Shown here: one piece after another, positions 24,092-35,999 of the stretch | Numbering within the stretch: the stretch's first letter is position 1 | Layout of the letters: every line of letters begins with the position of its first letter | Assembly: GCA_023105745.1 (NCBI GenBank) | Contig: JALGQZ010000005.1 | Coordinates: 67,039,019 to 67,103,018, forward strand | Source: Austropuccinia psidii | Lineage: Eukaryota > Basidiomycota > Pucciniomycetes > Pucciniales > Sphaerophragmiaceae | DNA length: 64,000 nucleotides | Direction of reading: 5' to 3' | Notes under the pieces: generated by a model | The model's database searches: none | The model's input: the letters and a program-made list of their open reading frames with translations, nothing else | What the model was told of the DNA's origin: nothing | Made by a program: the position numbers and the translations under genes

Positions 24092-24319
24092 ATGGCCAAT
24101 TCACCAATTCTTGGATCCTATGGGGAAGAATTAATAAAAGAAGATCAGATTAATAATGAATATTCAATTTTGGAAGCTGAAGATGATTATTTCAATAAAC
24201 AAAACCTTTGGCACTTGAGGGATACTTCATCAATAGCAAGAAGCCAAGAACTTCAAGGGACCAAAGAATTGCTGAAAATTATGGAGATTTCTGACAAAAC
24301 CAATAATCAAATCGTTTAA
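24092..24319 (+). CDS. Small ORF between the D1 accessory units
   Basis: 75 codons starting MANSPILGSYGEELIKEDQ, with an ATG in a good context (CACCATGG). Very acidic and hydrophilic (ILEAEDDYFNKQNLWHLRD). Not recognised. On either side lie copies of a nucleotide motif of the form GTGACCTCCTGCCTTATCAA (24008, 24435, 24523), so the region was built by duplication and the ORF may be a third, shorter version of the accessory unit. Coding status is uncertain. Confidence 0.35.
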   Translation: MANSPILGSYGEELIKEDQINNEYSILEAEDDYFNKQNLWHLRDTSSIARSQELQGTKELLKIMEISDKTNNQIV

Positions 24320-24674
24320 TAATTAATGGACCAATTAAATTTCAAATAATTAAAGCCCATCTTGAAAACACATAACAGCTCTAAGAATCAAAAATCAAAT
24401 AAAATAGTCAGATTTCAACTTAATCAATCACTAGGCATTGACCTCCTGTCTTATCAAAGAAGAAAATAACTTCTTATAACCAAAATTACAGTATTCACTC
24501 ACCCAAAATCTAAAATTACTGGGCAGTGACCTCCTGCCTTATCAAAGAGGAATATACAAATTCTTACCCAAGATTACCATCCAAAATCCATTAAACCTAC
24601 CCCCAAACTAGTTTGATAAATAAATCTGATAATATTCTCAAATATTATTACCTTAAAACTTCAAATACTTCAAA

Positions 24675-25369
24675 ATGGAATCATGGCCATTACTGGAAAA
24701 AAATACCTTGTTAATGGACAAAGATATCAGCTGGTTAGAAGAAAAGGAAGTCTGGGCCAATTACATCACTGCACAAGAATTAGATGAAAATCCTGAATGG
24801 TTCTTGCAAATAAAAACAGAACCCTGTCCAGATATTTCCACCATAGTACTTCCATATATCAAGTTTGAGGACATCTTTGAAAAAGAAAACTGACCATCAG
24901 AAACTGTAATTCCACATCCATGGAAAGAATTACCTGGATTCAACCTTACAGATATGAATTCCTGGAGTTACTGACCTGGGATGGAATTGATGGCAACCTT
25001 GGAAACCCATACTGGAATGAAATATTCCACATGAATGAACACCTCAGGAAATCATTATTTTGGATAACCTGGGAATGCCAAGACTGTTTCAACCTCCAGG
25101 ATTTTGAAATCAAAAATGGAAAAATAAGCAAGATCTCAGGAGGATATACTATAAAGAATGCCAAATGGGATTGTCACTGGGAGGAAACACTCATACCAGA
25201 AATCCTCAGCCTTAAGGGTGGTGGAACTAAATTTAATAAAGAAAATTGGAAATCTTTTTGTCAAAACTACCTTTTTGAAACCTTTAAAAGAGAAAAATGG
25301 AGGGGAGGAAGATTTATGAAGAATGAATTAGTAAAGAAAATAATTTGTCAAAGGAATTTATCAAAATAA
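24675..25369 (+). pseudogene. D1 accessory ORF, unit 2 (unknown function)
   Basis: Two open stretches: 24675-24893 (MESWPLLEKNTLLMDKD, NPEWFLQIKTEPCP, VLPYIKFEDIFEKEN) and 24920-25369 (ITWIQPYRYEFLELLTWDGI, GNPYWNEIFHMNEHLRKS, FWITWECQDCFNLQDFEI). They are separated by a stop and a frame change. The PYIKFEDIFE block matches SYITFEDIYG of unit 1, and the following YWNEI...LRKSLFWITW corresponds loosely to YFNQI...GKLRWVVYG, so the two units look like an old tandem duplication. The tryptophan-rich composition is unlike standard Gag or Pol. No family recognised. Confidence 0.5.
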
Positions 25370-26120
25370 ATCTCAAAAAAAAAAGAAAAAAAAAGAAACC
25401 AACTTAAATCACCTTTTATTAGCTGTTTATTATTATTTCTTTTTTTTTATCTTTTTCCTTTTGAAACAAGAAGTAATATGATAGCTGAACAGATTATGGT
25501 TTATTATTACTTTAGCTATCTATTTCATCTCAATCTAATTAGTTTAATTTTGATTTGTTTATCTTTAATTGATTTAGAATCTAACTCAATTTATATTTTG
25601 AAATAAAGTTAGCTCAGGACTACTTAAAAGATAGCTAGATGGGCTCAAAATGTTTTACTTTTGTATTTATTATAGCTTTACCCATACACCTTATTGAATT
25701 TAATTAATTTCTTTCTTTTTTTTTTGAACTGATAATTTTTTTCAATATCAATTAAAGTTGTTGTAACCCAAAAAAAAATAATTTAGGTTTCAGCTTACTG
25801 AATTTTATTTTCTTTTAATTGATTAGTTTAGTGTTTTTTTTCATTTTTTATTTTATTTTTATTTTAGCTTGCTTCATATTATTTGTTCATCTTAAGTCTT
25901 ATTTGTTATTTGTTATTTGTTTTCTTTTTTTGGTTTTTTGTATTATTTGCTCAAGATTTCTTTTGTCGCATTATTGCTTTCTTTCAGCTTACTTTATATT
26001 GTTAATTGTTCCTCTTAGTTTTATTCTTTATTTTATTTTATTTTATTTTATTTATTTTATTAGCTCAAGTTCTTTTTTTTGTATAATTATAAATATGTGA
26101 ATTATTCACTACCATTTTTT
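25370..26120. other. T-rich non-coding stretch of D1
   Basis: Long T runs and TTTTATTTTA repeats. Open frames here code only Phe/Leu/Ile strings and are not credible. I see no gene, LTR or structured motif. Confidence 0.6.
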
Positions 26121-26537
26121 TTCAAGGAAAAGCTAAATTACATGAAAGGACCACGAGGAATTACAGTGGGAAGAAGCACACAGACAGTAATAAGCTCCAA
26201 TAGCCCCTCCAACACAAGATTACAGGGAGAGCCTTTGAAAGAATAACACTACAATCCAATATCACATATTCTTGACAGGAGGACGAGTGGAAATGAAACA
26301 CTTGCATCCTTCCACACCCAGATTGATAATTTATTAAAAAATAAAAATAAAAAATAACAATCATAAAATCAAAAAATTAAAATTACAAAATTTTTTAAGC
26401 AATGGTCTGGTATGACAGATGAGGAGAAGCCAGATTAACACTATTATCAAAGACAAAAAAAATCTACCATGTCAGATCTGGGAAGTAGCACTACAGCCTT
26501 TGCATGGTGAAATAGATAATAAAAACAAAAAATTAAC

Positions 26538-26984
26538 CTATTGGGCCTTATACGAGGTGATAGCCCGTCCCTTAGAATTTTGCGGACATAAATGGTAGGA
26601 CACCGGAACCGTCTTTCTGCAACCGCGGAGGTTCCTCTTCCTCTTTGTAATTACTGGAGGATTTTTGTTCAAACAAAACGCTGCAGGGTCCAGAACAAAA
26701 AATTGTGCATCGAATTTCCCCTCAATGAATGTGTAAAAAGCCAATGCAGCTTTGGGGACTGACTCTGTATCAGAGGATACAGAAGGGGTGCAGGAGAAAG
26801 AAGCTAGTGCTGGAGGTGATTGTGGAAGATCAGAAGCATCCAATATTGTCTCAGGAAAGGATGGTAATTTACTCCCAAATAAAATCTCTTTGATCTCACT
26901 GGCTGTAAAGGCTTTTATGAGATCGGAGTAACCTGACCCATAGGAGTGATCAGATGAGCTCATTTGCTTAAGGACTAAACAGGA
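26538..26984 (-). CDS. Antisense ORF inside D1 (unknown, possible last exon)
   Basis: Minus-strand open frame of 141 codons from the ATG at 26963 (MSSSDHSYGSGYSDLIKAF) to a stop at 26538. Upstream on the minus strand a pyrimidine-rich tract ends CTGTTTAG at about 26973-26980, which looks like a 3' splice site, so this may be a last exon. Contents: IKEILFGSKLPSFPETILD, a serine/proline-rich middle, KFDAQFFVLDPAAF, then a basic patch (ITKRKRNLRGCRK). Base composition is less AT-rich than the flanks. The block FDA-x4-LDP also occurs in the minus-strand fragment at 60662-60859. Not recognised; captured host sequence or an antisense gene of the element are both possible. Confidence 0.45.
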   Translation of the reverse strand, partial: SCLVLKQMSSSDHSYGSGYSDLIKAFTASEIKEILFGSKLPSFPETILDASDLPQSPPALASFSCTPSVSSDTESVPKAALAFYTFIEGKFDAQFFVLDPAAFCLNKNPPVITKRKRNLRGCRKTVPVSYHLCPQNSKGRAITSYKAQ

Positions 26985-27384
26985 GATAATAATTTCAAAA
27001 AAACAAAAACAATATAGTAATCAGTATTGAGTAACAAATCAGAATCAAGAAAAGGATTTCAAGCGTATGAGCGCATCAAGTTTCAATAAAAATAACAAAA
27101 TGGGAATGGGGAAGCAGGAGGTCTTTGGAGTATAGCAAGTCAATATGGACATTACCCTTAAGCTATTTATGCTCAAGATACAAATAAAGGAAACCAAGAG
27201 GGCAGAGTCAATCCAAACAAGCAAAGGCCAAAAAGATCAACCACAAAGTAAATAAAAAACATCCTGGAAGACCCCAAAGAAAGCCACACCAAATCAGCCT
27301 AGATAACCTGTCAAGAACTCAGCATTAGAGGATACCCAAAGTCACTAGGCTGAAGAACAATAATAAACTCACAGTATCTGAAAT

Positions 27385-27617
27385 AGCCCCAACTGAACGT
27401 GGCCAGGAATCCAATAAGAGTCTTGAAACTCTATCAATGAGGGTGTAATTATTTTTTGATGGCAACCAAATACAATTTCTTTGCCACGCTGGTAGCTTTT
27501 TCCTAGAATCAGGGAAGGAATACATTGCAACAACTCCAATAAAATGGGAATGACAATTCATAAACTCAAAAGTGGGGGAGGCATCAGAAAGATGGAAAGA
27601 CCCATGATATTGGTGGA
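27385..27617 (-). CDS. Antisense exon-like stretch inside D1
   Basis: Minus-strand open stretch of ~78 codons ending at a GTGAGT splice donor (about 27376-27385). It reads HLSDASPTFEFMNCHSHF, AMYSFPDSRKKLPAWQRNCI and LLLDSWPRSVGAISDT. The mixed amino-acid composition is that of a real protein rather than chance. It lies upstream, on the same strand, of the ORF at 26538-26984 and could be an earlier exon. The phase of a direct join does not work simply, so the exon pairing is unproven. Family unknown. Confidence 0.35.
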
Positions 27618-28618
27618 ATTAACTTAGAAGTAGGGTTTCTTCTTTTTTCAAGGGTACTGCTACACAAAACCTTGTTGGGATCACACTGGGAGGTTGCGAT
27701 GATGAGGAATCATAACCACATCTTGTTGTGAGTGGAGTTAGCTTGTATGAAGTATTCTACAGCTACCACCACTTGTATACCCGGTCATCATCACCGCAGG
27801 GAATCCAGAAACCAGACCCAAATGGATACACCATCCAGCTTTCAAAGCATCCAAACTGACTCAATTCCAAGTATTGGAATTTGTAGTTGGGCTCTCAACC
27901 AGCGTATCTGATGAAATACCCCAAGAACCACCAAAAGTACCCACAGGAAGCATTCAAACTTAATCACATGGTTTTTTGCACTTAATGAGCCAAAAGCCTC
28001 CAATCCAAAGCTGCTTAAAGGGTGCAAAAGGTCTTCTAAGCAAAACTAAACAGCCCAACATTCTTCTCAGAACCAAAAAGGTGTGGTAAGACTTGAACTA
28101 GCCCAAATAACAAACCAAAAGAAACCATAAGCCTAATGTAGTGAGAATAGGCTTGACCTGCTACACCCAACCCCATTCAGAGCACCATACAGTCCAACCA
28201 ACTCAATTTTTAATAACATAAGAGGATTAAAACACCAAAATATCAAATAACAAGCCATGCAAAGTGGTTTCAAGGACAATAAAGTAAATGCAGTGAGATG
28301 TGAAACAGAAATGAGCACATCTGATCAAGCATTGAGCCCTCTAAAAGGTAGTGGAGCATAAACCTACCACAAAATAAGCCACTTGATGTCCTAATAAGCA
28401 CTATAAAGGTGTAATAACCCTGTAACAGCCCAATACAGCCGCACAATGGTTATGAAGCCTCACAGGGTCTTCAACAGAGCCTAAAGAGATAATAAGACAT
28501 ATAATAATAACATAAATAAAGAATATATAAATATTAAAAGTAACCTTATGTTTATTTAGTTATTCATTTGTGTTTATTCAATATTGTAGTCAATTTACTG
28601 ATGAATTTCTCAGTGTTA
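27618..28618. other. No recognised feature
   Basis: Moderately complex sequence without a convincing ORF on either strand. Short minus-strand frames (for example 27842-28027 and 28133-28318) show no motif. It may be more of the antisense gene (intron or upstream sequence), but I cannot support that. Confidence 0.4.
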
Positions 28619-28664
28619 ATTAATTAATTAATTAATAATAATAATAATAATAATAAATAATAAA
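28618..28664. repeat. TTAA/TAA simple repeat
   Basis: TTAATTAATTAATTAA runs into a (TAA)n tract. Simple-sequence DNA just before the motif array begins. Confidence 0.8.
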
Positions 28665-28672
28665 TATAAAAA

Positions 28673-28930
28673 GGCCTCAGTATGGCTATAAACTGCTGGT
28701 TTTAAGTTTTCTATCTTGCATTTTTTATGCTAATTTTATTTTTTATTCTTTTAAGTAGGGCTTAAAAAATAAATAAGCCTCATCAAGGATTTAAACTAAT
28801 GGCTTCTTTTATTTCTATTCATTTTTTATTTTTATCTTTCATGACTGATTTTATTGGAAACTTTTGATTGCTACCAGGGTTTGAAAAAAATTAATAATAT
28901 GTCCTCAGCAAGAAATTAAACTGCTAAATA
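28673..28930 (+). repeat. Structured motif array of D1, first block (3 copies)
   Basis: Copies start at 28673 (GGCCTCAGTATGGCTATAAA, then CTGCTGG), 28777 and 28901. Each has the pattern GYCCT, a variable arm, GRC, two or three bases, TAAAC, then the complement of the variable arm. In the first copy GCC pairs with GGC, and CAGTA pairs with TGCTG with one wobble. The array continues at 39437 once G1 and A are removed. Confidence 0.8.
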
Positions 28931-29484
28931 TTACATTTAATTTGATTTTTGATAATTGACTCATACTGAAATAATTGATTTGAAATCCTACAGGTCTTCA
29001 ATATACAAAAAAAAGAATAAAAAAAAGATAAGCTGTCACAGGGGCTCTTCTAAATGAAGAGGGCCTGGCCCTCAGTGGACAGACTTACTTATGGAGGGCT
29101 CAGAATAAATACTCAATTGATAAGAGTAATGAAATGAGAGAATAAATTCCTAATCATAAAATAATAAGCATTAAAAGATATGAGAGAAAAAACAAAAGCA
29201 ATAATAAAGAGCCAACCACAAATAATCCTGTATCACTGTTTCAACCTGTTCAGAGAAGAGAAAAGGATTAATAAAGGATATGGCCACCAGGACTCTACTG
29301 AACAGGTGAGGGGAGGCAAAGACTAACTTAATAGCTAATACGATAATATTTCTTTAATAAGAAATAGAATAATATTAAATAATAAATCCAATATTTCAAT
29401 TTACTGGGGGAAAAGCCCCCAAGTGGGTGAAAGGGGGCTGGTATATTTGAAAAAGTGCCAGCCTGGAGGTTGAGTGTTGAGAAA

Positions 29485-30922
29485 TGTCAGCCTGTGACTC
29501 AAAACAAGAGCACAAGCATGACAGCCAAAATACCATAAACCAATGGTATAGCCAAAATACCACCAAAACATGGAACTGCGCCAAATCAGCTCAAAAGGTA
29601 TCAAAAGAAAGAGGAAACTCACTTTTTTCTTAAAATATAAGTCCCATCACCATAGGACAAGAAATAACAAAGTTATTCCTGCTCAAAGTTATTGCTGAGC
29701 ATAAACCTTAATTTTCACCTCTCATCTAAAATCTAGAAGGAGAAACTTAACCCCATCAAATGGGTATTCAAAATTAAGCTCTAAGCCAGGGCTATCTAAT
29801 GGTGCTAGCAAAACTGAGCTAGCACCAGTATTCCTTGAGTTATGGTCAAATTCAGACCAAATAAGGGTGAACAAAACATTCACCTCTCATCTAACCTTTA
29901 CAGTTTTAGTGTGAGATACCTAAAGTGGGGTCTTTTTGGAAAGAGCACAATCAGGGCTATCTGATGGTTCTATCCATTTCCTCATAGCTCAACTACAACA
30001 GAAGTTATTGGCCAAACAAGCTTAATACAGCTTTTGCCCAGACCACGCCAATGTACAAAAATACTTGTACATGGGATACCTTTGTCATATTTAATGATAA
30101 CCATGTCAAGTTAGGTACCATTGTGTAAAGCTCATACAGAGCTATTCAATAAACCAACTTTGAGCTTGATATCTCAAAAACTGACAGAGCTATGACCATT
30201 TTAAGGTCAAAATCCCACCTGCTGTCAGATACAGCCTTACCATGGGATAATATCCCATAACCATGAATATGAGCTGTCAAATAGACAAAGAAGCATGTTT
30301 TTACTTCAATACCTCATATGTCAGTCAATACTGGGGTCCCATACAGGTTCTGTACAGCATTCTACGTGTCATACACATCAGAATCAGGCTGTGAGGTCCC
30401 CAGATGAAAATTTTCACCCTGTATTGGTGAAAACCGCCCAGATGTGGTTTCAAAACCACATCTGAGCCAAATACAGGGTATACAGGCTGTTTGCAAACCA
30501 CAAGCCTGTCATAGAGAGTGAAAAATCTTCACTTCCTCTACGTGGAAAGGTCTAGCAGCCTTTCCACCTCAATTTCAGGATAAAAGGAGGGCTTTTCACA
30601 GCCAAAATCCTTTCCTTATCCTGCTCTTGAATACCCTACGTAGTAAACTGTCAAAAACAGTTTTACTCTTGGGTAATAAACAGGTATAATTATATATTTA
30701 ATTATTGTAACTCTTATTATAGTAACCCAACTGGTAAGATTGCACCCTGGGTTCTCAATAGCGCTCACCACCACTATTCTTCAATAGTAGAACCCTTTAA
30801 ATATATTACAAATCATCTTTTAAATCAAAAACCCTTATTTTGAATCAATTTTCTACGTGTCACAGTCATAATTCTAGTTGTAAATACTCTTATTACCACT
30901 TCAATATAGACTCAGCCTGACA
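29485..30922 (+). repeat. 5' LTR of element A
   Basis: 1,438 bp, TGTCAGCCTGTGACTC to CTCAGCCTGACA, colinear without length change with 37716-39153. Differences are mainly transitions, several at CpG sites (for example ACGTGTC against ACGCGTC, CTACGTAG against CTATGTAG). Contains inverted stretches such as AGATGTGGTTTCAAAACCAC near 30431-30450. Confidence 0.97.
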
Positions 30923-30925
30923 TTT

Positions 30926-30940
30926 TGGGGGCCTGGCCGT
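30926..30940 (+). other. Candidate primer-binding site of element A
   Basis: TGGGGGCCTGGCCGT, 3 nt after the LTR; almost the same as in element B (6311-6325). The shared primer site implies the same tRNA primer for both families. Confidence 0.65.
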
Positions 30941-31451
30941 GTTTTAAATCTTTTTTTTGGACCTTATAAGTAAGTCTTTTCTTTCTTTATGACTTATTAA
31001 CCAGTGTTTTATCTTTTTTAGGCGTAATTTTTCTATTTAAATATATATTTCATATATATTTATCCTTTTTTACATATATACTCATATTATAAGAGTATTT
31101 TTCACGTGGCTGATACCCACTGAATATAACTATTTTTGGCGTGTTTTGTATATAAAAACACATAAGCCATCAATAAGTCCTGTATTCTTGACTGAATAAG
31201 GACACCTCTGACTGAAAAACCATCAGTTGAGGCGTGGATTAAGTGTATTGTTAACTCAATAACACTTATACAAAACCACTTGTACAGAATACACTTGAAA
31301 ACCACAAGTGTATCTGTGGGATACTGGCACACAAACAGTGTGACAGGGTACCAAGAGCTGTAATTTTGACGTGGAATTGTTGATTCAATTACACTGTCAT
31401 TATACAGGGCACATTGTAGTAACATACAAGCCCAGAGGCCAATCTTAGACG

Positions 31452-31516
31452 TGCAAAACCAGCATTTTTAAGAAGTCTTAACTGACATAAGTCCTCCCTT
31501 TTCTGCCTTGATTTCA
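31452..31516 (+). promoter_or_regulatory. 3' splice signal in the element A leader
   Basis: CTTAACTGACATAAG branch-site-like sequence is followed by a pyrimidine-rich tract and GATTTCAG ending at 31516, after which coding-like sequence starts (VEENYIPLETQSQANTP). A matching acceptor lies ahead of gag in element B. The donor was not identified. Confidence 0.45.
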
Positions 31517-31865
31517 GTGGAAGAAAATTACATCCCACTTGAGACCCAGTCACAGGCCAACACACCAATGACACCCTCAGAACCAGAGGGCAGCAAGGGC
31601 AAAGGAAAGAGGCACAGTGAAGGTCTCATCACAGGCAAGAAGTGGAGACCAATAGCCACTCAGAGAAGTAGAAAACCACAAAACTCTGCATCCATACAAG
31701 GTAAACCAACCTTAACCACTTGTACAGGAAAGATTACAATTATTAACCCAGTTGTAACTTCCAAAGGCAAACTGCCCAAGTCAGCAGACAGTAAATTTGT
31801 ACAAGGCACAGTCAAAGGTAAATACCCTAAGAACACAAAGTTTTTGACTGCTTGCAAACACTGAT

Positions 31866-33386
31866 ATGTCCCCTGTATACCTCAGAGACCTTGGCTTCCA
31901 AAGGAACCAGCCAGAGGATAGAGGAGGATTGTCCAGAACCAGAAGACCTGAAAGAGGACACCCTGGACACAGTGGTGGATGGAAAAACAATGAGGGAGAT
32001 AATATCAACCTTGCCATTCACACTCCAATTAAACAGAAACCTCAAACCAGAGGACTGGAAGGATATGGAACAAGTTCTTCAGATCCACCAACTCCTCAAA
32101 GATTTATTTCAATGGAGCATGGACAACAAGAGGTTCAACCTAGCAACTCACCGGGCAGAACTGGGATCAAGTTGCCAGAAGATCTGTCTCAAAGAGATAG
32201 ACTTCAAAGACCTTATGGTAATCACCAAAGGTTGGAATCCTACCAGGCAGCACAGACTCCTGGAGGCAAGGGCACAGAGGATAAGGGAGAATCAAGCCAC
32301 TATCCTAGCTATAGAAGAACAGTTGACCCAGACAGGGCCTACTCAGATTCCTTCAGGTTCACAAGGAGCAGGCCAAATCAACTCTCCAGTGGCTTCACAC
32401 CATTCAGAAACCAGCAGATCAGTGTCCAAGAGTCACCATTCTTCACAATTCCAGGAAGTTTCCAGGAGAAGACAAGGAAACAAGGGCAAGAACAAAACCT
32501 CCTTCAACCAGAGGAGGAAAGAGTCAGACCCCATGATCCAGAAGCTGTTGGATTTGGTAAAGGAAGTACACAAGAACCAGAAGTAGTTGTAAACCACTCT
32601 AGAATCAGTAGTCCTAGTAATAGAAACATTACCCCCACTAAGACTGAAAATAACATTGTCACATCTGAGAGTAACATCAACAGTGATACACTGTTGTTAC
32701 AAGTGTCCCAATATGCTGAACAATCTGCAAAGCAATTTGCAGAAATTAAAGCTATCCAAGAGAGGATGAGACAAACTCAAGCCTCCTTGGAACAAATAGT
32801 TAAGAATCTTCAAAAAGGATATGCTCAACTGAGCAAAGCCTCTGAATAATCCAACAAAAGACTGAACCAAGTCTTTGAAGAACAACACCACAGCACAAGG
32901 GACAGGGAGTGTCTGGATCAAGACATTAACAAATTGTTTAATGCCTACCATAGCTTAAAGCCCCAACCACAAGGCCAAGCTATGGAGAATCCATATCAAC
33001 CAGATGACATCAAACCAGATGCCATGATGTTGAATAAGGCAAGATCTCCATCACAATACCAGGATGGAGATGGCATGTCTTATTCAGAGAAGGAAGCCTT
33101 GAAACAGCTTCCTGAGGCCTCAAACTGGCCCAAATTGTCTGGGTCAGGAGAATATGATCATATGGAACTCATAGATTATATTGATGGACTCTTCATTGAT
33201 GTACCCAGCATACCAGATTACTGGATTACTGCTAGACTGAATACTGCATTTAAAGGTCATGCAAGTATATGGTACACAGAAATGAAAGAAATCCATGGCA
33301 GAAGAAACTGGCCATGGTGGAAGAGTCAAATAATCCAAAAGTACAGTAATGGAACTTGGATATGGCAAAAGACCATGTCATTTTAA
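31866..33386 (+). pseudogene. Element A gag, capsid part
   Basis: In the same frame as pol. The N-terminal part (31866-32849, 327 codons) is hydrophilic and disordered (PEDLSQRDRLQRPYGNH, then SGFTPFRNQQISVQESPFF), ending in a predicted coiled coil (SQYAEQSAKQFAEIKAIQER). After a TAA at 32847-32849 it continues (NKRLNQVFEEQHHSTRD) into the capsid: WPKLSGSGEYDHMELIDYID near 33127-33186, and FKGHASIWYTEMKEIHGRR. A second TAA lies at 33384-33386, after which the frame continues into the next ORF. Two stops and no frameshift suggest recent inactivation. Capsid assembly is the expected role. Confidence 0.88.
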
Positions 33387-33401
33387 AATGACAAATACTC
33401 T

Positions 33402-35999
33402 GTGGACAAAGATCCATATGAGTGGTGTCTCAGACAGTCTAAAAGACTTAAAGCCATTGATCCTCAGATGAACATCCAGATGAGGAATCACAAACTTCTG
33501 ACACAACTGCCAGGAGAATTAGAGCATGCAGTGAAATGCAGATGCAACCAAAATTGCACTCTAGATGACATAGCCAATACCTTACAAGACATAAGGAAGA
33601 GGACAAATATAGGGAAATTAACCCCATATAGAAGCAGTAGTTTCAAGGAGAAACAACCTTTCAGGGTGGAGTTTAAAGACAAACCCAGAGAAAGAGTGGC
33701 AGAAGTGGCAAAGAAGAAGAATTCTTGTCACAATTGTGGTTCAACAGACCACTATGCCAACAACTGTCCAAAAGAAAAGAAAAAAGTCTATGCTATAGAA
33801 AAAGTCCCTGAAGAAGAACCTCCAACAGAGGATTCTGAATCAGACTCTATGGGAGATGCCATCAGAGAATCATCTGATGATGATCAAGACCCAAGAGAGG
33901 AATTTCTAGTGGAATACCAAGAGGAAACCCCATTGGAAATCCAGGATATACAGTCGGAAGCAGGCATGCCACAGGACACTGCCAACAAGAACTTGTGCAA
34001 ACACACACAAGATGCACAAACATTCCTGGTTACACCAACCAAAGGAGTGGCATATATACATGGAACAGCCACAAAAATGACTGTATGTATTGACAATGCT
34101 CAGCACCCACTGATCATTGACAGTGGAGCACATTGCTCCATAGTGGCCAGAAACTATCTGGATAACCACTTCCCAAACTGGGAAAAGCAGCTCTTGCCCA
34201 CTAAGGCAAGGAACTTCAAAAGTGCATCAGGGAAGATGACTTCCATTGGGACAATTATCAAAGAGATAATTATACCCCACAGGAAGGGTAATATCAGACT
34301 CAACCCAGAGTTTGTAGTGCTTGAAGATGCCCACATCCAAGGGTTTTTACTGGGAACAGATTACCAGAGGATGTATGGCATAGATATTTACAACAGTAAA
34401 AACAGGCACATTACCATTGGTACCAACAAGGAAAAGAAATTTTCACTTGATATATACCACATATCTTCACAGGATCCACTAGAAGAACTGTTGAAGGAAT
34501 TCAAGGAGGGACATTTTAGCACTACCCTCACCAGTAAACAAAAACTAAGTTTGATGAAGATGCTGAGGAAGAAAAGACCAGCATTTGCCATTGGTGAAGA
34601 ACCACTAGGCAAGATTAAAGGCCATGATATAGAACTATATCTGGATGTGGAAAGACCTTATCCACCCATTCTGAGGAGACCTCCTTATCCAGCAAGTCTG
34701 GAAACCAGGAAAGAAATTGAAAAACACATCAATGAACTCCTGGACATGGATGTCATCAGCAAGATGGGACATAATGAAATAGTGGAAATCACCACTCCTG
34801 TCCTAATCACCTGGCATGATGGCAAGTCTAGATTGTGTGGAGACTTCAGAGATCTGAATAACTATACAAAAGCAGACAGGTACCCTATAACCAGGATACC
34901 TCATGCCTTGGATAAGCTGGCCAAAGCCAAATACATAACCAAGATGGATTGTATGAAAGGCTTCCACCAAAATGGAGTTAAACCAAACTCCATGAAGTTG
35001 CTCAGAATAATATGCCATATGGGCATATATGAGTACACCAGGATGCCATTTGACATCAAGAATGCACCAGCCCACTTCCAAAGGATGATGGACACCATAT
35101 TTCAAGAAGAAATAATGGAAGGTTGGATGGTAGTATATATTGATGATATCATTATATACTCAGAGACATGGGAAGACCATGTACAATACATAGACAGAGT
35201 GCTAAGTAAATGTACACCCATCAATTTGAAAATTTCACTTAAAAAGGGTAATTTTGGCCAACAAGAGCTACTAGCTCTAGGACACAAAGTCTCAGGCCTT
35301 AGTCTGGCAATTGACCAGAACAAAGTAGCAGCAGTACTGCAAAAGCAAGTACCAAAGAACATCAAAGAGATGCAATCCTTCCTTGGATTTGCTAGCTACT
35401 ATAGAAACCACATCAAAACCTTTGCCCACATAACTAGTAGTTTATACAAGTTATGCTCAAAGGATGTAGTTTTTGAAATAACCAAGGAAAGGAGGGATGC
35501 ATATGAGAGGATCAAATATGAACTCACAAATGCACCTATTCTCATCTTTCCTGACTTTGAACTACCATTCAAGTTATATATAGATGCAGCATGCAGCCAA
35601 GGCTTGGGAGCAGCCCTTCACCAAAGACAAATTGTGGATGGTGAACCAAGAGAAGGTGTAATATGTTACATCTCCAGGCAACTGAAAGATTCAGAAGCCA
35701 GGTATGGGGCCACCCAGACAGAATGTCTATGTCTAGTCTGGGCTCTAGAAAAACTCCATTATTATTTGGAGGGTGCAGTCTTTGAGGTCTACACAGACTG
35801 CACAGCCTTGAAGTCTTTACTAAACATGAAGACTACTAATAGACACATGCTGAGATGGCAAATAGCCATCCAGGAGTATAGAGGGAACATGACCATCATA
35901 TACAAGGAAGGTAAAAGCCATACCAATGCAGAGTCAAAAGCAATCCAGCTTATGACCCTGAAGTTGCTGCAAAAATTCCTATCCATTTTATGGAAATAA
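33402..35999 (+). CDS. Element A Gag end, protease, RT and RNase H polyprotein
   Basis: 865 codons open throughout. Order: end of capsid; zinc knuckle [14 protein letters not shown] (about 33728-33769); acidic linker; retropepsin [12 protein letters not shown] with Asp-Ser-Gly at 34119-34127 and [18 protein letters not shown] with [38 protein letters not shown] and an intact YIDD box at 35136-35147; thumb [13 protein letters not shown]; RNase [38 protein letters not shown] and [12 protein letters not shown]. The end ([19 protein letters not shown]) departs from the expected RNase H terminus, which marks a frameshift near 35930; integrase continues in another frame. Catalytic residues of PR, RT and RNase H look intact. 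Confidence 0.93.
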   Translation: MDKDPYEWCLRQSKRLKAIDPQMNIQMRNHKLLTQLPGELEHAVKCRCNQNCTLDDIANTLQDIRKRTNIGKLTPYRSSSFKEKQPFRVEFKDKPRERVAEVAKKKNSCHNCGSTDHYANNCPKEKKKVYAIEKVPEEEPPTEDSESDSMGDAIRESSDDDQDPREEFLVEYQEETPLEIQDIQSEAGMPQDTANKNLCKHTQDAQTFLVTPTKGVAYIHGTATKMTVCIDNAQHPLIIDSGAHCSIVARNYLDNHFPNWEKQLLPTKARNFKSASGKMTSIGTIIKEIIIPHRKGNIRLNPEFVVLEDAHIQGFLLGTDYQRMYGIDIYNSKNRHITIGTNKEKKFSLDIYHISSQDPLEELLKEFKEGHFSTTLTSKQKLSLMKMLRKKRPAFAIGEEPLGKIKGHDIELYLDVERPYPPILRRPPYPASLETRKEIEKHINELLDMDVISKMGHNEIVEITTPVLITWHDGKSRLCGDFRDLNNYTKADRYPITRIPHALDKLAKAKYITKMDCMKGFHQNGVKPNSMKLLRIICHMGIYEYTRMPFDIKNAPAHFQRMMDTIFQEEIMEGWMVVYIDDIIIYSETWEDHVQYIDRVLSKCTPINLKISLKKGNFGQQELLALGHKVSGLSLAIDQNKVAAVLQKQVPKNIKEMQSFLGFASYYRNHIKTFAHITSSLYKLCSKDVVFEITKERRDAYERIKYELTNAPILIFPDFELPFKLYIDAACSQGLGAALHQRQIVDGEPREGVICYISRQLKDSEARYGATQTECLCLVWALEKLHYYLEGAVFEVYTDCTALKSLLNMKTTNRHMLRWQIAIQEYRGNMTIIYKEGKSHTNAESKAIQLMTLKLLQKFLSILWK

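Noticed and set aside
25819..26100. Hydrophobic open frame of 93 codons resembling membrane protein
   Set aside because: It is a T-rich low-complexity tract coding only Phe/Leu/Ile strings.
29396..29622. Minus-strand ORF (also seen at 37644-37853 and read from 44858) with hydrophobic residues
   Set aside because: It lies in the A-family LTR start, is present in every LTR copy simply because the LTR is repeated, and has no coding signature.
31852..32586. Open frame of 244 codons overlapping element A gag in another frame
   Set aside because: The 327-codon frame at 31866-32849 is in phase with the capsid, zinc knuckle and pol that follow; the overlapping frame ends without recognisable continuation, so I treat it as a shadow.
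34803..35365. Several minus-strand ORFs across the RT of element A
   Set aside because: Shadows of the well-supported plus-strand pol frame.
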